Shown: positions 9,861 to 17,982 of the stretch, one piece after another | Numbering within the stretch: the stretch's first letter is position 1 | How the letters are laid out: each line of letters starts with the position of its first letter | Assembly: GCF_000203795.2 (NCBI RefSeq) | Contig: NW_006281106.1 | Location: 377,302-441,301, forward strand | DNA from: Batrachochytrium dendrobatidis JAM81 | Lineage: Eukaryota; Chytridiomycota; Chytridiomycetes; Rhizophydiales | Length of the DNA stretch: 64,000 bases | Reading direction: 5' to 3' | The notes under the pieces: model-generated | Databases searched by the model: none | The model's input: the letters and a program-made list of their open reading frames with translations, nothing else | Told to the model about the DNA's origin: nothing | Position numbers and translations under genes: made by a program

Positions 9861-10386
9861 TTAGGTTCTGGAATTCTTTCCAATTCTTGCCAATTCCCGT
9901 TTATTACGTCTTTCCTTGTTTGACATTGGTCGTTCTCTTTCTACTGCTGGTTCATTTGTAAATACATCCAATGCTTCAATCTCTTTCAGTTGATAGTATT
10001 TAAAAGTCTTTTTCAATTCTTGGTCATTGTTATCAACAAGTGAATATGAATATCCGTTTCCATTCACTACATTGTATATGGACTGACTGTAACTTGGTTC
10101 ATATCCTTTGGTGAACGCTCCCTTTTCTATCAAGATGCGGACTTTGTTACCAACCTCGATTTGATTGTTCCAGTCCTTGGGTTCGTTTGATACCTTGATT
10201 CCGGAGTATCATTAATGCTACGATGATGCGTATGATTGTAATTGTATACGATATCTTCCAAGACATCAATGTACCTGTTTGTCTTTCTTGATTCCTGATA
10301 TTTGCTAATGACACTTTCCAATGTCCTATTGAACCTCTCAATTAGACCTTGACTATTATGGTCATCAACATTGACTGTAATATGAC
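9861..10386 (-). pseudogene. C-terminal half of an rve integrase, truncated and frameshifted
   Basis: Minus-strand residues HITVNVDDHNSQGLIERFNR through YNHTHHRSINDTP match the intact integrase at 13,054. They include the catalytic Glu in GLIERFNRTL. A frameshift near 10,133 separates this from the chromodomain-like tail (GYEPSYSQSIYNVVNGNGYS, then NKERRNKREL). The match to the intact gene starts abruptly at HITV (10,386). Everything beyond is the AGTAGTA end motif of the next element, so the N-terminal half has been cut off by an insertion. Confidence 0.8.
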
Positions 10387-10432
10387 AGTAGTATGTGTAG
10401 AGCACCGAATAATACCGTTTTACTTTCCAGCC
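10387..10432 (+). repeat. Element end motif, copy 2 (left end)
   Basis: Begins AGTAGTATG. Sequence left of it belongs to an interrupted integrase, which fixes the junction to within about one base. It pairs with the inverted copy at 17,937-17,982 over about 46 bp with only a few mismatches. Confidence 0.7.
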
Positions 10433-10655
10433 AAAATATCTGCAATTGTTGTACTTGAGCACGAATTGATTGTTTTATGACATATTGGTACAAACTACCT
10501 CCACATTCAGCGCTTTTAAAGAGAAACAAGTGATTGAAATGATTTATTTGGTTGCGACCATTCAAACATTCAGTATATCGTTTGAATCATACACTTTTTG
10601 CTATGCAGGTGTCATCTTTGTACATATCAACATCCCTTTTATTACCAAACAACAA

Positions 10656-11609
10656 TTAACGTTCAATGATGAAATCCTCTGGCTTTTTGACATCGTAACA
10701 ATATCCTGATGGATAAACGCAAATGAATCCAAGGTGTGCGATCTTTCTAATATCCTCTGGAAACAACGTACCACACAACACCCCAACATACTTTGTGACA
10801 TTTCGAAATTCTGGCTGGGCATTGGCTTGAAACTCCTTGAACTTGCGAATTCTTGCAAAGAGCTTGGTCACTTGCTTATCGGTCATATTATGCTTGGCTT
10901 CACATAAGTACAGGACATCTCCATCTTTAAAGACAGCGTCCCACTCCTGGACAACAGTCTTTCCGTCTGCAGCCATAATGTCCGTTGGCATTACCTCGAT
11001 TGAAGGACCAAGATGGGTAGCAAGGAATCGCTTCACGGCCAAGTGAGTTTCCTCCTCCATCGCTTGGTCTTCATTCTACTGCTAACGTAGTTTAACAAAG
11101 GGCCGTTCGTACCGAGAAAATACATTGTACTTTTCCCCATTGATCAGCTGTTCCACCAGTGTAATCTGTTTCTTGGGATCGGACAGCTTATAGAGAGCCG
11201 AGCCTTTCCCTTCATAGATATCCTCCATATCAGCATCATTTTCAACAAGATATTTGGAAAAGCTATCCAAAGGACAGCACTCTTCATCAATGTCCTGGAT
11301 GAAGATTGTTTTTGGCTACTCGACGCGGGTTCCAGAGTCTTCACAATGAGGGGTAATTTGGCGGACAGACCAGCAGTAGAAATACTCGCAAGTGGAAGAT
11401 CAGGTTCAAGTGGAGCATCCTGGAGTGACTGATGGATAGAGATTTGGTTGGAGTCAACGGCATAGAATTGGTTTGGGAGTTTCTGCTTGATGGCCTTGGC
11501 AAGGTCACTGATATTTAAGCAGCCAGCAGTAGACACGAGTGGCTTGACTGCCATTATGTTTCACCCATAGTTTGGCCAGGGTGCTGCTGTGACGAACTAT
11601 TCTCAACAT
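10656..11609 (-). pseudogene. Crinkler (CRN) effector-like gene 2, broken
   Basis: The minus strand from an ATG at 11,609 gives a CRN header with LAKLWVKHNG, then (in the next frame) a ubiquitin-like block LNISDLAKAIKQKLPNQFYA. A middle block follows (11,082-11,310), then a C-terminal domain with VQEWDAVFKDGDVLYLCEAK, again a D...EAK nuclease-like pattern. Breaks seen: a one-base shift near 11,530; a second shift near 11,310; and two in-frame TAG codons at 11,082-11,084 and 11,076-11,078, just before the C-terminal domain. It is a paralogue of copy 1, with the middle-to-C-terminal break at the same place in both. That raises the alternative that a short intron or linker was once there. Its 3' end faces the element end 269 bp away. 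Confidence 0.75.
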
Positions 11610-11759
11610 TGTTGTTTTTTTTAAAGGAAAGAAAAAAAATTGCAAGGTCAGGGACGTTAAATGGGCTGCTTGGAATGACGTATTATTGGAATTGAGACTA
11701 ATTCATATTCAAAAAAGTTCACATTTTAAAACATTTCAGTGGTGTCCGAGTATAAAAAT

Positions 11760-12715
11760 GACAACTGCACTTCAAATGAGTCAAATGCGTGATTACAGCC
11801 GTTTTACTGATTGGGTCAAGAAGCACCTAATATAACCTTGGACAATCATCACTCAAATTGACATCAAATTTGTTCGGTCTATATTGAAGGGAATTGACCA
11901 GTTCAATGAGAACACCAGAAACTGTCAAAACAGACACTGAAAAGTCTAAATCATTCTTATTGAAATGCTACACTACGACATCAATCTCTCAGTGTGCTGG
12001 ATGAGTCGTCGTCATACAGGTTTACTGGGTTGGATGCTGTGGAAATCAAAAAGCTGCTGACGAAATACATACAATTGAATATGAAGCAACTCAAAGCGAC
12101 CGATGTACTGGCATCAAAAAAAGTAATGCTGATAGCAAGGTCCTTGATGAAACTACTGGAAACATTTGGGGATGGGCACAAGGGACGCTTCTTGGACTAC
12201 GTCAACAGCAGACTTGGCATCTCCAAATCATCCTACTACTACTACATGGAGTATTATGCCTTTATGTCAAAGTATCCGAAATTCCAAACGCTGGCAGTGT
12301 CCTTTAGAGTGTTTAGGAGTATGATTCCAAAAATCAAGAAATGGTTTATGTCACCAGAGTGTCGAGCTTTGTAAGGATCTGATTTCTTTTCTGAACACTA
12401 CTGGATGAATGTTGATGATGAAATGGATGACAGCGATATGAATGTTTTAAACGAGCACAATTCCACCGCGGTGGAAAACCTTCGCAACAAGTAGTTCCTC
12501 GTCAGTCGATGACTCCTTCAGACTGCAGTGATAATGATAATGCTATCAATGGTGAACTGACATTGTTACTTTCTTTCACGGAGAGCAAAGTACTGAAAAT
12601 GTCCACCGCAGTGGAAAAAAGTCCTAGCTGTACACTTCTTGATATCTTCGTGATAGACAGCACAGATGCATTCAAACCTATTTCCACCACATTAATGTAT
12701 CTTTTGTATTGACTT
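11760..12715 (+). pseudogene. Relative of the RING-family gene, helical domain only, disrupted
   Basis: 11,760 opens MTTALQMSQMRDYSRFTDWV and stops after 22 codons. An open frame from about 11,994 to 12,374 encodes a helical protein with GRFLDYVNSRLGISKSSYYY and YAFMSKYPKFQTLAVSFRVF, ending at a TAA. The second segment matches the last exon of the gene at 6,897 (MPRFKHCTISFRRMRDIIPQ), so both belong to one family. No RING is present here. A further frame (12,509-12,712) may be a decayed tail. The G-R-F-L-x-x-V-x-x-x-L-G-x-S segment resembles helix-turn-helix proteins of the DUF3102 type found in mobile DNA; that is a tentative comparison. It is divergent from Crinkler 2, 151 bp apart. Confidence 0.5.
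12461..12476. repeat. 16-bp perfect palindrome TTCCACCGCGGTGGAA
   Basis: A perfect palindrome, with an imperfect second version (TCCACCGCAGTGGAA) near 12,602. Both lie in decayed coding sequence and both would encode STAVE, so they may be a coding repeat rather than a binding site. Confidence 0.4.
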
Positions 12716-12785
12716 GTAAATAGAAAATCTCTGCAACTATTGTGTTTATTATGAAAATTTCATTATTATCGGGTGTGTTTTTGAG

Positions 12786-13022
12786 CTAAACATTGTTCTC
12801 TGATTGTTTAGTTTTCTTGTACTTTTTAGCTCTCTCCTTCTCTGCCTCGGTATTAGCAGCATAATAGTCTCGGTATCGTTTCCTTTCAGCTTGTTTGTTT
12901 TTGGCATAGTAATCTCGGTACCATTTCCTTAGTTGTTCTTGTTCGTCAACGGAATACGAATCCCAATTCTTAATACAGTGAATGTACGCTTGGTGAGTTT
13001 TAATGAAACTAATGAATGTCAT
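12786..13022 (-). CDS. Small Lys/Tyr-rich element protein
   Basis: 78 codons from MTFISFIKTHQAYIHCIKNW. It has repeated [E/Q]-x-[K/R]-x-x-Y-R-[D/N]-Y-Y-A units (WYRDYYAKNKQAERK, RYRDYYAANTEAE) and a Lys-rich end, so it is probably a basic helical protein with a short internal repeat. The paralogue is at 9,605-9,808 next to the older integrase. It lies 31 bp downstream of the integrase stop on the same strand, suggesting a shared transcript. No known family is recognised. Confidence 0.65.
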   Translation of the reverse strand: MTFISFIKTHQAYIHCIKNWDSYSVDEQEQLRKWYRDYYAKNKQAERKRYRDYYAANTEAEKERAKKYKKTKQSENNV

Positions 13023-13053
13023 TTATACAGTTGATTTAGAAAATAAGCTCCGC

Positions 13054-14064
13054 TTAATGTTCTCCGTTTTTATGAGCTGGACCTCTAATTCTACCCAATT
13101 CTTCCAATTCTCTTTTATTTCGACGCTCCTTATTTGTCATTCGTGGTTCTCTCTGTCTAGATTCTGTATGAAACCGTTGGGTAGATTCAATACGTTGTAG
13201 TTCATAGTATTTGTATGCCTTTGGAAGAATATTGCCATCATCATCTGCAATAAAGTACGAATAGCCATTACCACTGATGACCTTATATATAGTGTGACTA
13301 TACTTTGGCTCATATCCTTTACGAAATGCTTGCCTAGTTTTTAGCAATCTAACTTTGTCACCAACACCTATAGCATTCTTCTCTATTTTTACATTCATTG
13401 TTCCAGTGGATGGATTGCCTAGGTACAACTGCTGAGGAATACCATTTATACCTCGGTGATAAGTGTGATTGTAACTGTAAACAATATCTTCCAGTACATC
13501 AATATATGTATTTGTTCGCCGAGCTTCTTGGTAAAGAGCAATGATGTTCTCTAGTGTTCTATTGAATCGTTCAATTATGCCTTGTCGCTTGTGGTCGCCT
13601 ACTTCCACCGTGATATGCCGAACACCTTTGGATGTCAATAATCGCTGAAATGCTCCGTTTAAAAATTCTGTTCCATTGTCACTTTGAATAAGAATCGATT
13701 TTTCTATATCTAATACTTTCTTCATCGCTTCGGTGCTATCTGATTTCTTCTTCATCGCAACGACAAATGTCCTTCTACTGAATACATCAATCACACAAAG
13801 AAGATATTTGTATCCACTATTCCACTTGGCATACCTTGACAGATCAATCAAGTCAATCTGCCATTGGTCATTGATAGAGTAAACTGTTATGGGACTATAA
13901 ACAGGTGCTTTTCGTTGTTGTCTGTGGAGTTGATACACTTCTTGCTGCTGAAGAAACGTTTTTATTTGGGACAATGGTATTTCTTTGTTAAGCTTTCGGT
14001 ATAGCTTTTCGGCAGACGTGAATCCTGTCCTTGGGTTATAATATAGTTCATAAAGCCTCTCCAT
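13054..14064 (-). CDS. Element integrase, rve (DDE) superfamily, intact
   Basis: 336 codons without interruption. Residues about 1-55 form a helical N-terminal region. The catalytic core follows, with Asp in QIDLIDLSRYAKW, Asp in IQSDNGTEF and Glu in GIIERFNRTL, all three retained. After the core, VGDKVRLLKTRQ and GYEPKYSHTIYKVISGNGYS form a small beta-rich, chromodomain-like module. The protein ends in a basic tail (NKERRNKREL). Retrovirus-type integrases of this design occur in Polintons/Mavericks and related protein-primed elements, where they cut and join the element ends. The polymerase tail lies 24 bp upstream. It could act in trans on other copies, though this is inference. Confidence 0.9.
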   Translation of the reverse strand: MERLYELYYNPRTGFTSAEKLYRKLNKEIPLSQIKTFLQQQEVYQLHRQQRKAPVYSPITVYSINDQWQIDLIDLSRYAKWNSGYKYLLCVIDVFSRRTFVVAMKKKSDSTEAMKKVLDIEKSILIQSDNGTEFLNGAFQRLLTSKGVRHITVEVGDHKRQGIIERFNRTLENIIALYQEARRTNTYIDVLEDIVYSYNHTYHRGINGIPQQLYLGNPSTGTMNVKIEKNAIGVGDKVRLLKTRQAFRKGYEPKYSHTIYKVISGNGYSYFIADDDGNILPKAYKYYELQRIESTQRFHTESRQREPRMTNKERRNKRELEELGRIRGPAHKNGEH

Positions 14065-14088
14065 AACACACCAAAAGAATTAAAACGT

Positions 14089-15800
14089 TTATAATTCGGT
14101 TGGAAATGTTTCGTAACCCACTCGGAGTCGTTTATCGTTAAACAGTTTTATCGCAGTGTTTGTTAATGAATATGTATTCATTTGGTTATGATATGACCTA
14201 AAACCATTATTGATAAACTCCTGACCTCCATTTCCACTCAAAGCATTTAAATACTTTTGCTTGGTAATTTCATTTTGATTCTTGCTGATACCCTTTGAAC
14301 TAAACTTTTTCTCGTTACAATAATGCATCTTGCTAGCCAATGATATAATGCAATCTCCTTCGTATTCTAACTTGAATAATCCTGGTGTTCTGCTGTCATA
14401 TAATTTGTTCGCTGGGGTATCATCTCTCCCGAACCAATATTTCTTTTGTTGTTGGAATTCATCCAAGAGGTGTGGTTTCACTACGTCTTGTAAGGAATCT
14501 CCAGAAATCGCAAAGTATGCCGAGTCTGTATCCATTATGCAATATTGAAAGTCGCTTCTGTCTACGTAATAATCAATAAAATCGTAGTAGAACTGTAACA
14601 TTCGTAACTTGGCTAGTTGATATACTTGGAATCCAATATGGAGTGGTAGACTTTGCTTGAAGGATGTCTTACTAAACCGAAACTCGTATCCCTCCACAAG
14701 GTCTTGATGTCCGAGATAATTATTTCTTCGCACGTTCTTATTGTAAGTGTCTTGTCCTACAATTTTGACCGTTTCGTGCTTCAGAAAGTTCATTATATAC
14801 TTTCCGTACGGTGCATTTCCAATCAGTTTCATCATATCACCACGAAGTTTATGATTTGGGTTTGTGTCTCTTGCTCTTCGTTCATTTGAACCTTTTCAGA
14901 AAATGGTTTGAAAGGAGCCTTACGCTCATATTTTACAGCATAGGTAATGTTGGTCACTATAAGTCCGTGCTCTAGATACCATTTCAGCAACTCTGTCGGA
15001 AACATCATCTTTTTCCCAAACATACTTCCAATCAATTTCTTACTTTTGTAATTCGGTTTTACTTGTTCTTGTGTCTCACGACTTGCATCATTGTATGCTA
15101 TTTCAACATTTTTGAAGTTTATTATCCACATCGGTATAGATATTCAAACTCAAAGTAGATTCCAATGTTTTCTTTGAATGTCGCTCCATCACAGCTTTTG
15201 TTCCATTAAATCGGTAAACATTTATGTTTACATCAAAATGATTTTCAATGGTATCCAATTCTTGCATCTCCACCCCACAATAGCTCTGGTCCGGTTTGAA
15301 GGTGTAATAGCTCTTGAATAGTTCTTTCGCTTTAGTTGCAAGTCTATCCAATCGCAAGTCAGAGAGCTTGTGACGGGCAAGGCAATACCATAAACACATA
15401 TTATTTGGTATGTTTTCTAATGAGAGAATGCCTTTGCTTTTTTTAATGAAATCAGGTAACTTAATCGAAGCTCCAATAGGGATTTCTTCTAGTGGAGTAG
15501 TCAAGAGAACATATTCATAGATACTGTCAATATTCCACTTTGAATTGGGTCGCTTCAGTCGTTCCAAAATATCATCGCCTCCTAGTTTTTCTAAAACACC
15601 ATCCACTGTATTGCTAACCAGAGGATGCTCATTGATATTAAAAAATGAAGTATTTACAGATGGGTAAAACTGCATTCTTTCATCTGTTTCTACGTTTCTT
15701 AGAACGTATCCAAATTGAATATCAAACCAATACCTCTGTTTTTGATTGTGGTGATTTGTTAGTATGTTTTGTTGTAATTCATCAACCCCAAGTACAAGTG
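14089..15800 (-). pseudogene. Protein-primed DNA polymerase B, internally deleted and frameshifted
   Basis: The C-terminal block (14,089-14,835) carries motif B (KLIGNAPYGK), motif C (YCIMDTDSAYFAI) and LASKMHYC. The next block (14,832-15,131) has LIGSMFGKKMMFPTELLKWY, the region between motifs A and B. The N-terminal block (about 15,103-15,800) has RYWFDIQFGYVLRN and NNMCLWYCLARH, typical of the region before the exonuclease domain in these transposon polymerases. The 3'-5' exonuclease domain and motif A, several hundred residues, are missing between blocks two and three. The blocks lie in different frames (shifts near 14,840 and 15,115). Replication activity is therefore lost in this copy. 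Confidence 0.8.
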
Positions 15801-16160
15801 CCTACTCCATTTGATAGTTTTTGATTGTGGTTTAAATGGACATTTCTTAATATGGTACCGAGAATATAACCGTTTCCTTTTCTTCTTTTGAAACTCTATT
15901 AATTGTAAATATGCTATTGTTCCTTCGACTCCACTACTGAAACCTGTTATTCGCTTTCTAAATCGTAGTTTTACTCCCTTGATCTCTGCTCTTCTTATTC
16001 CTAACAATAAGGCTATCATCAGCTTAATATCATTTCGTCTCTTCCTTCCGGTAGATAACAGCATATCCATCGACCTTTCTTCATTTCTCATTAAATAGTT
16101 GACCTTGTAGAGACCCACATTGTTTGTATTTTCGTCCAATTGGTTATTCATTTTCAACAA
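15759..16160 (-). CDS. Unknown basic element protein
   Basis: 133 codons, strongly basic (KKKRKRLYSRYHIKKCPFK; RKRRNDIK), with a hydrophobic stretch LMIALLLGIRR. It overlaps the start of the polymerase N-terminal block in another frame, so it may be the polymerase's true N-terminus after a frameshift or a separate small gene. I recognise no domain. Confidence is limited because its length is modest and no second copy is in the window. Confidence 0.35.
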   Translation of the reverse strand: MLKMNNQLDENTNNVGLYKVNYLMRNEERSMDMLLSTGRKRRNDIKLMIALLLGIRRAEIKGVKLRFRKRITGFSSGVEGTIAYLQLIEFQKKKRKRLYSRYHIKKCPFKPQSKTIKWSRHLYLGLMNYNKTY

Positions 16161-16165
16161 ACTTG

Positions 16166-16417
16166 ATGTACTTCAAGAAAATAAAAGTTTATTTTTTCGT
16201 TACAAACGAATTAAACGAAACTTATTTTGTTTGTGTATCTCAAACCAATACGATTGAATCTTTTCTGTTAAATATGATGATTGATTATGGTCCTGTTACA
16301 GACCCAAAAGAGGTTCCTGTCGGAACTATTAGAATGGGCCAGAATAGAAGAATTTACATTGTAAAGTTGATTAATAACAGAAAGATTTGGGTTTCATTTC
16401 AAAGAATATTTTGTTGA
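16166..16417 (+). CDS. Unknown small element protein
   Basis: 84 codons from MYFKKIKVYFFVTNELNETY to a stop at 16,417, on the opposite strand to the polymerase. The sequence looks coding (DYGPVTDPKEVPVGTIRMGQ; IYIVKLINNRKIWVSF) and is predicted to be beta-rich and compact. It is followed by a possible second gene 43 bp later on the same strand. No family is recognised. Confidence 0.4.
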   Translation: MYFKKIKVYFFVTNELNETYFVCVSQTNTIESFLLNMMIDYGPVTDPKEVPVGTIRMGQNRRIYIVKLINNRKIWVSFQRIFC

Positions 16418-16459
16418 CTTCCAAAAATTTATTTTCTTTGCGTTGAATATAAAACATCA

Positions 16460-17034
16460 ATGTTAGTGATTCCAAGTTGCTGTCTGCGTTCCAAGCATAT
16501 CCGAAGCATTCCTATCAATCAAATTATCCTTGACCCTGTGAATAAACACAAGTATATTATCGAAGAGAAACTTTCAACAAATAACACTCTTTCCAAAGTA
16601 GCAGCTCCATATTTCGGCGAAGAAGAACCTCTTGCATTGGATGTCGATGACAAGCATTTGAAAATTGCTAATCCCAAACGGTTTAATCCATTTGTTTTGA
16701 TGAAAAACGTATAGCTGAATTAGAGGATAAAGTAGAACAACTAAATAAACACGTGAAGTCGTCATCCAGATACGAACAAATCAAGTACTACCTTGGAGAT
16801 GAAAAATACTATTCAGACGACAAGTATTTATACACAGCGCGCAATGGAATTGTGTATGCTGCGAAAATCAATGGTACATTAGAACAAACCGAAGACACAT
16901 TAGAAGAGTTTATCAAATCGAGTTGGAAAAAGCCAGACCTACTGCATTCCTTGATGCTTGGACAAAAGCGACTCCAAACAAAATGGTTGGACGTGTTGAC
17001 CAAGGAATCCATAGAAAAAGAAATACATTTTTAA
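16460..17034 (+). pseudogene. Unknown element protein, one frameshift
   Basis: The first frame (16,460-16,714) reads MLVIPSCCLRSKHIRSIPIN to KRFNPF. The continuation is in the next frame from about 16,697 (FDEKRIAELEDKVEQLNKH, then YLYTARNGIVYAAK) and ends at 17,034. Bridging the one-base shift near the TTTGTTTTGATG stretch gives about 190 residues with an internal coiled-coil segment. I recognise no domain. It lies between the polymerase and the SIAH-like gene, where Polintons often carry structural or accessory genes, but nothing here shows a capsid fold. Confidence 0.45.
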
Positions 17035-17127
17035 AAAGGATGCTGAACAAGCCCACCAAAAAATTCATCGTCACTAACATACGACTTTGAATCTTCATCC
17101 TCACGATCAAATGAACTTTGTACAAAT

Positions 17128-17868
17128 TCAGTCTTTCGTACATTTTGTTGGATGGCTGCCAGATCTTCCAATGCCGGTAACTCTACACGTCCTGAATGAG
17201 TTGATCGTTAGAATCGATTGAAGTTCAAAGGCTTTATTTGATGGATACTTGGAGTATGCATCAACTCGCATTGAGTTTGGAGAGAGCACGACCATTGTAC
17301 ATTTATCTTCATACCTTTTCCCTAGTAATATCATTTCATTCAGAATAACCACAAAATTGGATTGTAGTTTATGTGTATTGATAATTTTGACTCTGTTAGA
17401 ATTCCACCGTAAGTGTGACAACAGTGCCAGCGAACCTTTTGTTTCTCGGTTGTTCTTTTCTGCCCACTCCAATAGTTTGCATTTTGTAATGATATGGCTT
17501 TTAAAATCTTCGGGTTTAAGCATTTCTTCACAAAAGTAGCATTTTGCTATGCCGTAAATGCAAGTCACTACGTGATTCTCCAAGTTCCATTCAAACACAG
17601 AATTTGCACATAGAGAATGAAGACATTCTGTTAGATATTCACGTAAGTCTCTTTCCAGTAGTTTGTTTTTAAACAGGCTGTTGTCTCTACAGGATGGACA
17701 GCTCTCAGACTTAAATTTCGTTGAACACACAGGGCAAACAAAATGCAGTGCACCATTATATTGGTAAAAAGGAGGGTGTATGAATTCAAAACAGATGATA
17801 CATCGTAGGTCGTCGATGTGAATTGTATGTTGGATGATAATTTCTTTGTTTTCGCTCATTTTATACAT
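17128..17868 (-). CDS. SIAH-like RING E3 ubiquitin ligase carried by the element
   Basis: 246 codons. Residues about 16-60 form a RING (CIICFEFIHPP, then CPVCSTKF, CPSC). A SINA-type zinc region follows (LCANSVFEWNLENHVVTC, CYFCEEMLKPEDFKSH). This is the order found in seven-in-absentia (SIAH) ligases, which recruit E2 enzymes through the RING. The C-terminal third is less typical of a SIAH substrate-binding domain and may be divergent or shifted near the end (VTGIGRSGSHPTKC). It lies just inside the right end of the 10,387-17,982 element and is a candidate for interfering with host ubiquitin pathways; that role is inference. Confidence 0.65.
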   Translation of the reverse strand: MYKMSENKEIIIQHTIHIDDLRCIICFEFIHPPFYQYNGALHFVCPVCSTKFKSESCPSCRDNSLFKNKLLERDLREYLTECLHSLCANSVFEWNLENHVVTCIYGIAKCYFCEEMLKPEDFKSHIITKCKLLEWAEKNNRETKGSLALLSHLRWNSNRVKIINTHKLQSNFVVILNEMILLGKRYEDKCTMVVLSPNSMRVDAYSKYPSNKAFELQSILTINSFRTCRVTGIGRSGSHPTKCTKD

Positions 17869-17936
17869 CTACTATAGATTTTAATATTTTTTAATCCGAC
17901 TTCATAGCTCCTATTATACATTTAGCGGGAATTCCG

Positions 17937-17982
17937 GCTGGAAACCAAAAACGGTATTCTTCGGTGCTCTACCCTTACTACT
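17937..17982 (-). repeat. Element end motif, copy 3 (right end, inverted)
   Basis: Read on the minus strand: AGTAGTAAGGGTAG, AGCACCGAAGAATACCG, TTTTTGGTTTCCAGCC. It lies inside a 34-codon minus-strand open frame (18,020-17,919, starting MEWDFYTRKAGSSSKG). The motif could therefore also be part of a coding remnant rather than a pure end sequence. Confidence 0.6.

Larger units (their letters stand above)
5723..10386 (-). mobile_element. Older Polinton-like element, left part, interrupted by a later insertion
   Basis: It begins with the end motif at 5,723 and contains a small cysteine-protein gene, a RING-family gene, a broken Crinkler, the small Lys/Tyr-rich ORF and the C-terminal part of an integrase. 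The integrase match stops at 10,386, where the next element begins. Gene content and order resemble the neighbouring element (end motif, Crinkler/RING family, small ORF, integrase). I could not find the missing remainder beyond 17,982, so deletion or rearrangement must also have occurred. Confidence 0.55.
10387..17982 (-). mobile_element. Polinton/Maverick-like element with Crinkler cargo (about 7.6 kb)
   Basis: Left end: AGTAGTATGTGTAG then AGCACCGAATAATACCGTTTT...TTTCCAGCC (10,387-10,432). Right end (inverted): AGTAGTAAGGGTAG then AGCACCGAAGAATACCGTTTT...TTTCCAGCC (17,982 back to about 17,937). The ends match each other better than the other copies of the motif. Inside are rve integrase, protein-primed DNA polymerase B, a small conserved ORF, unknown genes, a SIAH-like RING gene, and a Crinkler with its 3' end 269 bp from the left end. 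Polintons have 5'-AG ends and 6-bp target duplications. The ends fit, but I see no target duplication (TATGAC left, AGAACC right). The polymerase is broken, so the element is not autonomous as read. Confidence 0.6.
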
